Assembly: GCA_030374805.1 (NCBI GenBank)
Contig: JARGSG010000194.1
Coordinates: 1 to 64,000, forward strand
DNA: 64,000 bases
Reading direction: 5' to 3'
Source of the DNA: Gracilaria gracilis
Taxonomy: Eukaryota > Rhodophyta > Florideophyceae > Gracilariales > Gracilariaceae
Of the stretch, positions 30,757 through 40,250 are shown piece by piece (within the stretch, counting starts at the first letter, position 1; the number at the start of each line of letters is the position of its first letter). Below the pieces are notes generated by a model. The model made no database searches and was not told the origin of the DNA. It saw nothing but the letters and a program-made list of their open reading frames with translations. Made by a program: the position numbers and the translations under genes.

Positions 30757-31045
30757 GAGTTTGAAAAGCACGCGCTTTGCGCGGGAAAAGCGCGCGCAAA
30801 GCTCTCGCAACGTGGGATGCGTGTGGTAACGCTCGAAGGCTGGAAAGGCGTCACGGGTGTGGGGGAGGAACCAATGGGAGTTGGAGCTAGGGAGGGTCTC
30901 CTGACTTGGCGCCGCCTTAATGGAGAGAGAGGATCTAAACGAAGCTCTGTTCCGAAGAGAGGATCTAGTGTAATTTGTTACATAACTACGGAGGTTCTAG
31001 GTGGTTTTTCTACTACCTGGACGGTGCGTAGATTCTCCGCCCCCC
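30757..31045 (-). repeat. MULE right terminal inverted repeat
   Basis: Inverted partner of 24886-25133; see the element entry. A G/C-rich hairpin-prone insert (AAGCGCGCGCAAAGC) lies near its inner end. Confidence 0.9.
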
Positions 31046-31054
31046 ATGTTGTTT
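31046..31054. repeat. MULE target-site duplication, right copy
   Basis: ATGTTGTTT, identical to 24877-24885. Confidence 0.9.
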
Positions 31055-32362
31055 CCCGTTTGCCAAAAACCGATTTAAAGAAATCAATTAAAAAAGTACG
31101 GCTTTCCCGCGTCTCCCAGTGGTTTCAGGCCAGTAATGGACGAAATTGTTTCTCAATTAATTATAAAAAATCTTTTGAAAGACGCATGGAGTATGCGGAT
31201 TCGAAACGATATCTCCCAGTAGTCTATGTATCTATTAGTCACGAAATTTTACCAACAACTTATGTGGATCACCAGAAAACTATCAAATGCAGCTAATTCG
31301 GTGCATTAGCAATTTTTAGATTTGCATTTTGAGATCCTAGTAGCCTTTACTACCCTTCTTTCAAAAGCAGTAAAGATATATTGCTCGGCTGCAGTCTGGT
31401 AGCGAACAATAACACAAGTTAACGTCCTGGTTTTGCCTTTCTGCAACATTATACCAAATCTTTGGAGTATAGTTTACTATCTCAAAAGATTTCGAACTTC
31501 AAGCGGAAAACAGTCATCTGCACTGCAATATTTTTGCGTGTCGAGCCAGAGATGGCCGGTGAGGTATGAAATCTTCGAAGTTCAGCCTTTCTACATTTGG
31601 CGGGAGCATGCGCTCGGCAATTGAGGATTTGTGTGCTGTAGAATACTTGGCGGTCGAGTTTCCCACGTCGACTAGCTCGAAACTAAAAAGGCAAACGCGA
31701 AGTCACGATGTGGGCTCTAAATGTAGCTCTGTTTCTCGAAACACTTTAACAGCTAGTTTTTACTGTGATTCCATTTTCATGTAGTTGAGAACCGCTACCA
31801 GTTTGAGAAGTTTGCATGTGATTCGTATGTTTGCCAGCAAATGAGGATGCTTCATGGTCACGAAAAAATGTATTCTTAGCCTTGGTAGATGCTGCTGCCT
31901 CTCGTTCATCTTCTGCTTGCGATTGGCACATATCAACCAGATCCGACAGCATCTAGGACTATGTGTGTATACAACGCTTGATGTCTTCATTGGTTGTTAT
32001 CTGGCATTCAGACTTCTATGCAATCGGGCCGTTGCGGTCTCATGGCCATGAACAACCATTAGTTCATAGTTGCTGCTCTATAATCACAGATGTATGTTGT
32101 ATTCAATGGGCGTTGTCATGTAAAGGCAATGTGCAAAGGCAAACAATCCCCAAAGCAGAAACAAGTGTATGCCGGAGAAGGGTCCCAGCGTTTCATAGTG
32201 TACTGGCCGCCAAAGTCTTCATAAGGAGCTTGGTGTGAAACTCGGCAAAATTCAGTGGCGTAGATGCGTCGCGAAGCAAAAACACCTCATACCAGCATTC
32301 GTCATTTGGGTCATATCTTCCTTATACTCCTGTGAAACAACTATCTCTAATTCTGGTTGAAG
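31055..32362. other. Intergenic between the MULE and the third vWA gene
   Basis: No supported gene. Contains repeat R2 (31222-31336). Short ORFs near 31746-32238 lie on both strands and have no domain. Confidence 0.4.
31222..31336. repeat. Dispersed repeat, family R2, copy 2
   Basis: Matches 15830-15935 (TTATGTGGATCACCAGAA, GATTTGCATTTTGA) in the same orientation. Confidence 0.55.
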
Positions 32363-33044
32363 ATGAAGCTTTTCGTGTACTTCTCGCTGGCAGCGTTCTT
32401 TGCGTATATTGTACTCGGTGAGTCTTTTCCGCTGGCAAACTCTACTGTCCGCTCCGTTTCTGGGGGTTCCGCACATGAATATTTCAATGGGTGCAATGTG
32501 AACTTGTGTTTTGCGATTGACGGAAGCGAATCGATTGGCCTATCCGAGTTCGAAAAGTACAAGAGTTTTATTATAGATGTGACTGCTATTCTTGATGGGG
32601 AAGGTATCCAGTTTACTAGTGTGCAGTTCGGGGGGGATCATTCTGACCTCCTTCCCATCTCACCTTTAACAAATAACAGCTCGGAGTTCTCAGACGCCGT
32701 TTTGGCAACCAAGTGGCAAAACTTCCCAAGAAGTTCAATGGCAAGAGGCCCCAATTACTGCTTCTTTGAGCTGGCTACGAGGCAGGATGGTGTGGCCATC
32801 GTTTTGATCGGTGATGGTCGCGATAATTTTGGCCCGGATTCGGCCTCTATGGCTAGATTATTCATGAAATTATTTTGGAAACAGGGGTTCGTTGAGCGTC
32901 ATCGCCGGGGAAGACTCTTCTACGTCCGTTCTGAGGGATGTTGCGGATGCTGCTCACCGTAATGTATATACCCTTGATGATTATTTAGATGTTGTTTTCA
33001 ATATCGAGGAGCTAGCATTGGATGTATGTGGTAGAACTTGGTAG
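32363..33044 (+). pseudogene. Secreted vWA-domain protein gene with one frameshift
   Basis: ATG at 32363 opens a signal peptide (MKLFVYFSLAAFFAYIVLG). The vWA domain has an intact first MIDAS loop (CFAIDGSESIG), the strand IQFTSVQFGG, and the second MIDAS strand VAIVLIGDGRDNF. The open frame ends at 32962 in an unlike tail (VERHRRGRLFYV). From about 32886, at a GGGG run, the +1 frame continues the expected domain (SLSVIAGEDSSTSVLRDV, then YLDDYLDVVF-like strand and ELALDVCGRTW) and stops at TAG 33042-33044. That ending matches the family C-terminus (DNVC or LVCG). One extra base, perhaps at the G run, therefore breaks the gene, or it is a sequencing error. This is the only family copy in the window with a clear metal site. 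Confidence 0.75.
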
Positions 33045-33113
33045 AACTCCTATTTCGTGGCCAATCTATATTAAAGAGAATTGGCCGAAACACGTTTTGT
33101 GAATGCTGTCCAG

Positions 33114-33450
33114 TGTTGGCACCTCAGCGGCAAATACCTCTTCAACGGCGTGGAAGCTGAGAGGGCACACCCACGAGATCGATGCTTGATCTTCTCTGGG
33201 TTGTCTCTCACAGGGTGAGAGACATTTGTACTGCCCCTGGTCGACACAGTTGTCCGCTGAGTCGACGAGCATTGATTCATTAGAGGTAGAAACTTGCTCG
33301 AGTAGCCTACGCCAAGCATTCTCACGCAAGCCTATCACTATATATTAGAATACAGCTGTACTACAAGCAGAGGAAAACTTGCAGCATATCTGCATATGTA
33401 GAAACGCAAATGCGTATGAGACCTAGTATCGCTGACGATATTTCACAACA
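33114..33450 (-). repeat. Ty3-A 3' LTR
   Basis: 337 bp, matching 39915-40250 over its whole length. On the minus strand it starts TGTTGTGAAAT and ends CCAACA. The sequence just before it (CACGGGGCGC on the minus strand) may be a short polypurine tract. Confidence 0.9.
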
Positions 33451-33493
33451 GCGCCCCGTGATATTCTAAGTGAAAGCTATAGAGAATTACTCA

Positions 33494-34151
33494 AAGAGAG
33501 GAAACGATACGGCGTTGACGGTGGGTGCCGGTTGCAGTCACATCTTCGAGGTACTCATCGACTAATTTTGGCACATCCTGTTGCAGAAAATCGAGTGTGA
33601 TTCAATCCGCCTCATCATCCGCAAAACCACGCCATTTCACCAGTAATTCAATAGCACCTTGTTTGCGATGGATATCTTCGAACCGGTCAATGACCAAAAG
33701 TTCGCCCTGCTGATACGAAAAGAAGTTGCGGAGCTCTTCAAATACATTAAAGTCCTTGTTTCGAAAAAACTTCAGGCGGCGTCCGTGAACCTCTTGCTTC
33801 TTACCATCAATTAAACCTTCAATGACAAATATGTACTCAGAACGAAATTTGAGAACTCGATAGTGGCCCATCCATTTCAAAGAAGGCTTGCGTGTCCGCT
33901 CACGCTGGAGTATACCGCGCAACACGTAATCACCGACAGTAAAATTTATTGGGCGTACATTTGTCTTGCAATTATGAGACTCTACGACCTGTCTGCGTTT
34001 CTTTGAGGATCGAGCACCCACGTCCTTGTGCATTTGTTCCAATGCGAGTTGGGCGCTCTTGATATTAACGCGTTGGTTGGCCCCAATTGTTTTTAAATCA
34101 AAAACCTTAGTCGTTTTCCCGACCTTTCGTGTAACAGCAGCAAGTGGTGTA
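33494..34151 (-). pseudogene. Ty3-A integrase C-terminus, GPY/F module and chromodomain
   Basis: Continues the integrase after the nested element: PLAAVTRKVGKTTKVFDLKT leads into NFTVGDYVLRG...KWMGHYRVL, the GPY/F module, then KKQEVHGRRLKFFRN. A chromodomain follows (GELLVIDRFEDIHR, then ELLVKWRGFADDEAD). A TGA at 33604-33602 replaces the Trp expected after EAD, and the frame continues as ITLDFLQQDVPKLVDEYL to a final stop near 33494. Chromodomains steer integration to marked chromatin. The gene is dead because of this stop and the upstream breaks. Confidence 0.8.
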
Positions 34152-34153
34152 TC
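34149..34153. repeat. Target-site duplication of the nested short LTR element, left copy
   Basis: GTATC, repeated exactly at 35898-35902. Excising the insert and one copy restores the integrase reading frame from GHRQDT to PLAAVT. Confidence 0.85.
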
Positions 34154-34173
34154 TGTCGATGGCTACCCACTAG

Positions 34174-35196
34174 TGTCTATTTGACAACTGACCTCATATG
34201 AGGTCAGAATATAACACTTTATAAAAATTGATGTAAACCAGTTCAGAGTCTCTAAAGCACCTCTCTAGAACCGCATTCGGCATCACATTCATGGCGGAGT
34301 AGAACATCTAGTACAAAGAACGACGCTGAGTAGTAATTGGGGAAAAGATATATTCGCTACATTCGAAAATTTAATCAAATTTTAACTTCTTCAACGAAAA
34401 GAAGTTTTTTTATCCTTCTTCCTAAAGTAAACCAGAAAACCTCGACAACATATATTCAACCTGTTTCAAATTGCTCTCAGAATAAAGGGTGTTAACGGCC
34501 TGGTATAATTTACAATAGTTTTTCCACAACTTTGAAATGCCGGACTTCTCAAATTTAATCGAAATTCTATCTTGAAAGCTATGGACATCATTTTCGCAGA
34601 CTTGTGAAACTACCACGTCACAAAACTGTTTTTGAGGCTCTTTTAGGTGCAATGATGCGAACTAAAACAAAAACAAACCTGAGAATGGTACCACTTTACG
34701 ACTTCATGTAACTCAATGTACTATAAAGATTGAATGTTCTCTGCGTAGGCCGGTATGTTAAATGTGTTTAAAAGCAGTCAAAATGCTTATATATCTCTTG
34801 CACACATACGTTTGGGTCATATAATATTAAAAAGTGCGTTATCTCAATACTAGCTGATCGTCAAGAACTATAGCAACAAAAACATTAAGTACTTTTGAAG
34901 CATTATAAGCAGTTTTTAAGTTATATGTAGAATTTTTGGGCGTTTAAACCTAAATAGTAATTCTGCATGCAATCAGATGACTACTAAAGCACTTATTGCT
35001 TGGAATTGGTTCGCTTCAAATGGTTATTTGGGGTTATGAAACTAGTTTGATTGCATAATTGTAGTTGTTTTCTAATGAATCGCTGAATTATGTGCAAAGC
35101 TTTATCCAATTTTTTACATTTCTCTCACTATCAGTGCTGACCTCATATGAGGTGATTTTGACCTCATATGAGGTCAACGGGCTGGTCCGATAGACA
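34174..35196. mobile_element. TIR element with palindromic GACCTCATATGAGGTC motifs, nested in the short LTR element
   Basis: Interrupts the LTR at CCCACTAG/GCC. The ends are inverted (TGTCTAT at the left, ATAGACA at the right). CTAG occurs on both sides, so the duplication is CTAG or, read more narrowly, TA with 8-bp inverted ends. Just inside each end are palindromes: TGACCTCATATGAGGTCA at about 34189 and twice at about 35142-35176. The 1023-bp body is AT-rich with no convincing ORF, so this is a non-autonomous element. Superfamily uncertain. Confidence 0.75.
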
Positions 35197-35200
35197 CTAG

Positions 35201-35355
35201 GCCAACGCAACGTAGTAAATTGCGTACTCCAAAGATGCCCGTAGAAATTAGTGAAAAAGTGGTTCTTCGTAATTTCCTATAGGCATGCTAATTCAGAATT
35301 TACTAAGCTATAAAAACACGTCTGCTTACAGAACCTTTTGGTTCTCCGAATCGAC
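35201..35355 (-). repeat. TRIM-like element: main part of one LTR
   Basis: About 150 bp nearly identical to 35742-35897 (GCCAACGCAAC.TAGTAAATTGCG and onward to ACAGAACCTTTTGG). Its first 20 bases are at 34154-34173 beyond the nested element. Confidence 0.85.
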
Positions 35356-35721
35356 CTCGATCTTTTCCGCTCCGAAATTTTCGAGAATTATCTCGGAAAC
35401 TTTCGGAGTAACAATTCCGCACCAGTTCTTTGAAAGTTTTGATTATTCCACCTTTTGATTCCAAGGCAAATTTTCCGGATGATCGGGCCATCAAATCCAC
35501 CTTGATCTCGTTCGGCTCACACAAGATCAACTGTAAACCCCTCACCTTGCATTGATTCTTACTCTTCTGCCCCGACCTTGCCGTACGTCTCTTCGCACGG
35601 CTTACAGGTGCCAGGGTTCGCGTTTTTGCAAAGTCAAATTGACGGTGAAATCAATTCTTTCGGGACTCGAACCTGGGACCCAGTCGGTGGCGCCATGTTC
35701 CTGCACATGCAGAGTCATGAC

Positions 35722-35897
35722 TGTCGATGGCTACCCACTAGGCCAACGCAACTTAGTAAATTGCGTACTCCAAAGATGCCCGTAGAAATTAGTGAAACAG
35801 TGGTTCTTCGTAATTTTTTATAGACATGCTAATTCAGAGTTTACTAAGCTATATAAACACGTCTGCTTACAGAACCTTTTGGTACTCCGAATCAACA
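35722..35897 (-). repeat. TRIM-like element: uninterrupted LTR
   Basis: 176 bp; on the minus strand it starts TGTTGATTCGG and ends CATCGACA. It shows the pre-insertion site CCCACTAGGCC of the nested TIR element. Confidence 0.85.
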
Positions 35898-35902
35898 GTA
35901 TC

Positions 35903-36878
35903 CTGTCGATGACCTGTAAAGACGGTTAGGGAACAACTATTTTCCAACCTTTCCAACACAGAGTTGTTCCAAAACAGATTAAACTACAGGCATGAGACTA
36001 GGCCAGCAATTCTGACGCAACTGGTACTCTGACAGCAACGCTCTTACTGCCCGTAGAAGTTCACGACACACCACCTCCACCGTCTCATTTGATCACGGGC
36101 AATAAGCCAATGTGAAATGGTGCGCGGACTTGGTCTTTTCCGAAAGTAAACGAACAACTTCATTCTTAAAATGCGAGCCATTTTCAAAGACCCGCTTCTC
36201 AACCACACCAAAGGAGGCAAATCACTTGATTACACATTCTGCAACTACATCACCAGTAGTTTCAGAAGTTGGTTCCATCCACACGTATCCACTGTGGTCG
36301 TCTTTCAGAACGAAAACGTAGAGTAGATCATTTTCTGCTGGGGACATATAGCAAAAATCAAAATGTAGTAGATCGTTTGGCTGGTCTGCATGCAGAGCAT
36401 GACCGAGAGAACGAGGAATTGTCTTGGCAGTATCGGTAGAGAGACAATGCAGACATGTAGCAACGAAAGACTTTAAGTCTGAATCCATGTCTTTCCAGTA
36501 AAAGTACGCTTTTGTAGTGGTAGTTGTCACCTTAGCACTCCTGTGACCTCCATGACCGGTGTGAGCGGCAATCGCGACTCTTAATTTCATTAATTCGTCG
36601 TTCCGAGGGATCCAAAGGACTCCACGATTGTTGCGTATACCACCAGTGGTGCTTGCGAACCCTTTCGGGGGCGATTCCTGGGCCGAGAGCTGCGTCTTTT
36701 GGACTTCTTCGAGCGTCGGCCAGTCTAGTTTGGCGTCTGAACTCGGGTCAATCGCCGCGACCATGACAGCCTTTGCTCTGAGAAGCTTGGCGGCTCTGAT
36801 CTTCCGTATGGGGCTGACGGCCCAAAGCGTGAACATATCGGACCAGACGTTTTGCTCGCCCAGGAGGTGCACCATCAC
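35903..36878 (-). pseudogene. Ty3-A RNase H end and integrase (zinc finger and core)
   Basis: The minus-strand frame begins with the end of RNase H (HLLGEQNVWSDMFTLWAV). A linker and the HHCC integrase zinc finger follow (HTGHGGHRSAKV...FVATCLHC). The catalytic core then starts: DLLHFDFCYM carries the first Asp and FVLKDDHSGYVWMEP follows. At 36221-36219 a TGA takes the place of Trp (VIK then FASFGVVEKRVFENGSHF). A second TGA replaces Trp in AYCP-SNETVE. The frame runs up to VFTGHRQDT, where the TRIM-like element is inserted. Integrase would join element DNA to the host genome; this copy is inactive. Confidence 0.85.
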
Positions 36879-38460
36879 GTAGCGAAAAGCACTGGGTTTG
36901 AGTGCCTATCGCATTAGCTTGCTGGCTGTGTGCTTTGAGATTCCTGGATTACGACCGTAAGGATCATAAAGGTAGACAAGACTGGCGTGGTCTGTGAATA
37001 GTTTGACTTCATGGTTATAAACAAGATAGTCTAGACGACACATGGCTCCCAGTATAGCAAATTTTTCTTTCTCCGGTACGGAGCAGTTTGCTGCTGATCC
37101 TGAAAAACTGCCTGACAGAAAACATAGAGGGTCGCGTCGTTGCTCAGCGAGGGGTTTGCGCCGGTCTTCGGCTAGTACTTGAGTTATTACAGCAGCCCAG
37201 TGCGTGTCCGACGCATCGGTGGAGAGAAAGAGGTGATGATTTCTTTTGGGATGAGCAAGTTTGACTGATGCGATCAGTTGTTGCTTGATGTCTGCGAAAG
37301 CGGAATCATGCTCTGCGCCCCATGAATTGCATAGGGAAAAATTTCGAAGGGCTCGTTTTGTCCGCTTGCCTGCTTTTGTGTAGCATTCCTCGAGTAGGCG
37401 GTGTAGAGGAGCAATTCGCTTTAGAGTATGCGGGGATACTGTTCCTCATCCAGTTCGTGGCACAAACAAATTGCTTGAGCTCGCTTTCCATCGTTGGCGT
37501 TCTCATCTAAGTGAGTGATTCGTAGTGACAAGGGTGGTACTGCACTCCTTCAGAAGTAATGTTTCGTCCGCAGAACTGGACTTGGCATGCGAACAACGTT
37601 GTCTTTTCTGCGTGCATCTTTAGTTCAATTTCCTGACAGACTTGTAGGAATGATTTGACGTTGTCCAGTAGCTCTTGTTCTGTCTTTGCGTAAAAGAGAA
37701 AATCGTCGATCCACTGTAGCATGTCTTCGACGCGACTGTCAAATCTGTGGGCTAATACGGCTTGGAAATGATTTTCGGAGTCACTCCCGCCTTGGAGCAG
37801 GCGTTTCGAAGAGTAAACTCCAATTGGTGTCTGGATGAACATCATTTCTTGGGACTCGGCTGATAGTGGCACTTGCCAGTATCCGTGTGCAAGGTCGACA
37901 TTTGCAAAGCAAGTGCTCCCTGCAACGTCTTGGAACTTGGATTCCAAGTGTGGCATGGCCGATTGGACCGGTACAGTGCGCGTGTTGGGGCTTCTGAGGT
38001 CGACGGTGAAGCGTAGTCTTGTAGAACCAGGTTTCGGTACGGCGAGGGCCGGTGAGGCCCACCGGGCCGAGGGATCTTTGTAGATGACTCCGACTGTCTT
38101 GAGCTCCCGAATGGCCTGAACGATAAAGTCTCTTTGCTGCGATGCGTATCGCCGTTGAGGAGATCTGCATGGCTTGGCGTTTTCGACTTGTGTGATGGTG
38201 AGAGGCGGAACATCCACTGGAGGATCCGCTCCTAGTTTTATGCGAAAGACATCGAGGTATTCCTGCAACATCCCGGAGATTCCCTGGGATCCTTCTTTCG
38301 ACATACCATTATCTCCGGTTTGTTTGACAATTCTGTCAAACGCCTGGTCGATAGATTCTTTGCTGTCCACACCAATACCAGCTCCAAGAGATTCGAAAAA
38401 GCTCAATGTGATCTTCTTCAGTTTCAGCGTAGGAGAGGCCCTGAAACCTTGCGGCGGCAA
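36879..38460 (-). pseudogene. Ty3-A reverse transcriptase and RNase H region
   Basis: Reverse transcriptase motifs are in 38460-37507: RWASPALAVPKPGSTRLRFT, DLRSPNTRTVPVQSAMP, CFANVDLAHGYWQVPLS and the catalytic box QWIDDFLFYAK (IDD for the usual YVDD). The RNase H part at 37500-36880 is spread over different frames and is degenerate. The enzyme would copy the element RNA. The frame does not join cleanly to the protease ORF upstream (they overlap at 38336-38460 in different frames). Confidence 0.85.
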
Positions 38461-39319
38461 ACTTGAAGTGAGATGGGTTCAAATCATTGACATTGCAGTC
38501 ATGGATGTCGTCTCTGACCCAGATGAGGTGTTCACTGAGGTTGAAACCAATAGTATTTAGGAACGGGCGCCCCAAGAGAATCTCATCCAAAGGTTCATTG
38601 AAGACGTAGAACTCTACATCTCGAACGCGTACTGGTATGTTAGATCCCGGCAGATATACAGTAATTGTAAGGATGGCCGTTTGCGATGCAAAAATTTCTT
38701 TGCCGTCCTTCGTATTGAACGCTCCAGAAAGAGCTATAGGCTTCTCCAGGGTTCGCACAGGTAGTCTAGAAATGGCTTTGGTCACCTTCTGGAAGAGACT
38801 TGCATCGATTGCACTGAAATCAGCGCCGGAATCGCCGAGAAGAGTTTCAAATATAGAGTCCTCTAGAGCAACTCTAAAGCGTCCGGTGCTTTCGTGGTGA
38901 GCTGCAGTACGGGGAACTGTGGACCGCTTTACAGCTTTTGCCCTCTTAGCTCTCGTGCTACCGTAGTGCTTCTCGAAAATTTCCTTTTTTCGTTCGACCG
39001 AAGTGTCTGGGCAGTCTTTGAGACAGTGGATACCAGTACAATTATCGTTTAGACAGGCTTGATTCCACTCAGACTGTTTGCGTTTGCCCGTATGCTGTAA
39101 TTCTTTCGACGAAGTTGCTGCATTCTGTTTGTCAGAAGAGGTGATTCCTTTCGATTCCTTAGAGCTGCGTGAAGGATTGCGAAAACTTCTAGACTTTGTG
39201 GGATTCACGCGGGCTAACGCTGTTTCAGTCAGAGAGATTTTTAGGGCAATGTTGGAAACCTCGTCTTTGAAAAGCTTGATGTTAGCAAGCTGCGCTTTTT
39301 TCCATCCCCTACGCAACAT
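38336..39319 (-). pseudogene. Ty3-A Cys/His motif and aspartic protease
   Basis: Begins with a basic Ser-rich part of gag, then CLNDNCTGIHCLKDC, a zinc knuckle-like Cys/His motif. The retroviral-type protease follows: active site ETLLGDSGADFSAI, flap-region sequence VRTLEKPIALSG, and the C-terminal ILLGRPFLNTIGF. The protease would cut the Gag-Pol polyprotein. The ORF itself is long and clean, but its junctions with gag and RT are out of frame. Confidence 0.8.
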
Positions 39320-39844
39320 CCGAATTCTGTCCTGAAGAACGTCTGGTTAGAACTTGCTGATCAGGCGATCAATAAATTTCTTAGCCATATCACTGTCCTT
39401 GAGAACTTCGGAAGCATTGTTCTGGTCCAGGGCAGTGATCAAGTCGATAATAAAATTAGCGACGCCACCTGTAGGGTCCTTTTTGTTTGGCTTAAAGGAC
39501 ACCGCTCAAATTGTTGAATCGATACGCTCAGACAGATATTTTGGAGTAGAAATGGACGCCTTGTCAAACCAAGCTTTCACCATGTTGTTGGTAGCTTCTT
39601 CAACAGTAGAGGCTCCTTCGATTTCGCCCATAAGGCAGAGAGCATGCAGAGTTTTTGGATCCATGCAGTCCCTGATGGACGCCATAAAGAGTTTGGAATC
39701 AGCATCACGGTTCTCGTTCACATCTTCCACCTTTGTACGATAGGCCGCATATTTGGTTTCGAAACTGATCAACGAAGGTTGGTCTACGTCCTTCAGCGAG
39801 GGTGGTTGGATGACGGAAACAACTCCGTAATTGGATGTTGCCAT
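39320..39844 (-). pseudogene. Ty3-A gag
   Basis: ATG at 39844 (MATSNYGVVSVIQPPSLKDV) lies 70 bp inside the 5' LTR. Conserved-looking capsid-type segments are SFETKYAAYRTKVEDV and FMASIRDCMDPKTLHALC. The frame stops at 39506 and continues in another frame toward the Cys/His motif, so at least one shift is present. Confidence 0.7.
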
Positions 39845-39914
39845 CGCAGCGTCAATGTAGCTTAGTGGTCCTAAACACTGCTGCTCTTTAAAAGCGAAGC
39901 GCTTTGTTGTCCCG

Positions 39915-40250
39915 TGTTGGAACCTCAGCGGCAAATACTTCTGCGACGGCGTGGAAGCTGAGAGGGCACACCCACGAGATCGATGCTTGATCTTCTCTGG
40001 GTTGTCTCTCACAGGGTGAGAGACATTTGTACTGCCCCTGGTCGACACAGTGGTCCGCTGAGTCGACGAGCATTGATTCACTAGAGGTAGAAATTTGCTC
40101 GAGTAGCATACGCGAAGCATTCTCACGCAAGCCTATCACTATATATTAGAATACAGCTATACTACAAGCAGAGGGAACCTGCAGCATATCTGCATATGTA
40201 GAAACGCAAATGCGTATGAGACCTAGTATCGCTGACGATATTTCACAACA
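39915..40250 (-). repeat. Ty3-A 5' LTR
   Basis: 336 bp, paired with 33114-33450. The sequence just downstream on the minus strand (CGGGACAACAAAGCGC) does not look like a standard TGG-starting primer site, so priming is unclear. Confidence 0.9.

Larger units (their letters stand above)
24886..31045 (-). mobile_element. Mutator-like DNA transposon (MULE) with C48 protease gene, end-to-end copy
   Basis: A 6160-bp element with long, well-matched terminal inverted repeats (left 24886 to about 25133, right about 30757 to 31045; the outermost bases differ slightly, GGCCCCCGGAGAATC against GGGGGGCGGAGAATC). A perfect 9-bp target duplication, ATGTTGTTT, flanks it. Both genes are on the minus strand: a C48 (Ulp1-like) cysteine protease with a zinc-cluster DNA-binding region, then a MULE transposase with DDE and SWIM domains. 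The two long ORFs overlap. The ORFs have no nonsense mutations in conserved domains, only two frame changes, so the copy is fairly young. Mutator elements that carry Ulp1-type protease genes are known from plants. This gene order, with protease and zinc cluster encoded immediately upstream of transposase and overlapping it, is worth comparing with those. Confidence 0.92.
34154..35897 (-). mobile_element. Short LTR element (TRIM-like) nested in the Ty3-A integrase
   Basis: Two direct terminal repeats of about 176 bp with TG...CA-type ends: 35722-35897 and 34154-34173 plus 35201-35355, the latter split by a DNA element. A 5-bp target duplication (GTATC) flanks the whole. The internal part is only about 366 bp and encodes no reverse transcriptase, so the element is non-autonomous like a TRIM. 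The internal minus strand carries GGTTCGAGTCC, a pol III B-box-like motif. TGGCCTAGTGG, a good A-box, lies in the LTR. These motifs may instead reflect tRNA-primer homology. Confidence 0.8.
33114..40250 (-). mobile_element. Ty3/gypsy retrotransposon Ty3-A with two LTRs, degenerate
   Basis: On the minus strand the element runs from the 5' LTR (40250-39915) to the 3' LTR (33450-33114). Between them in order are gag, zinc knuckle-like and protease region, reverse transcriptase, RNase H, integrase (HHCC zinc finger and core), GPY/F module and chromodomain, the order of a chromovirus. The LTRs have TG...CA ends and differ at about a dozen positions, so the insertion is not recent. The flanks (GTCCAG left, ATGAAA right) show no target duplication, which suggests recombination between elements. 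The pol frame is broken by several shifts and by TGA codons at conserved Trp positions. A short LTR element is nested in the integrase at 34154-35897. Confidence 0.9.

Noticed and set aside
33602-36221. TGA decoded as Trp (altered genetic code)
   Set aside because: Host genes in the window end in TGA (588, 4692, 23850) and the same elements also use TGG for Trp.
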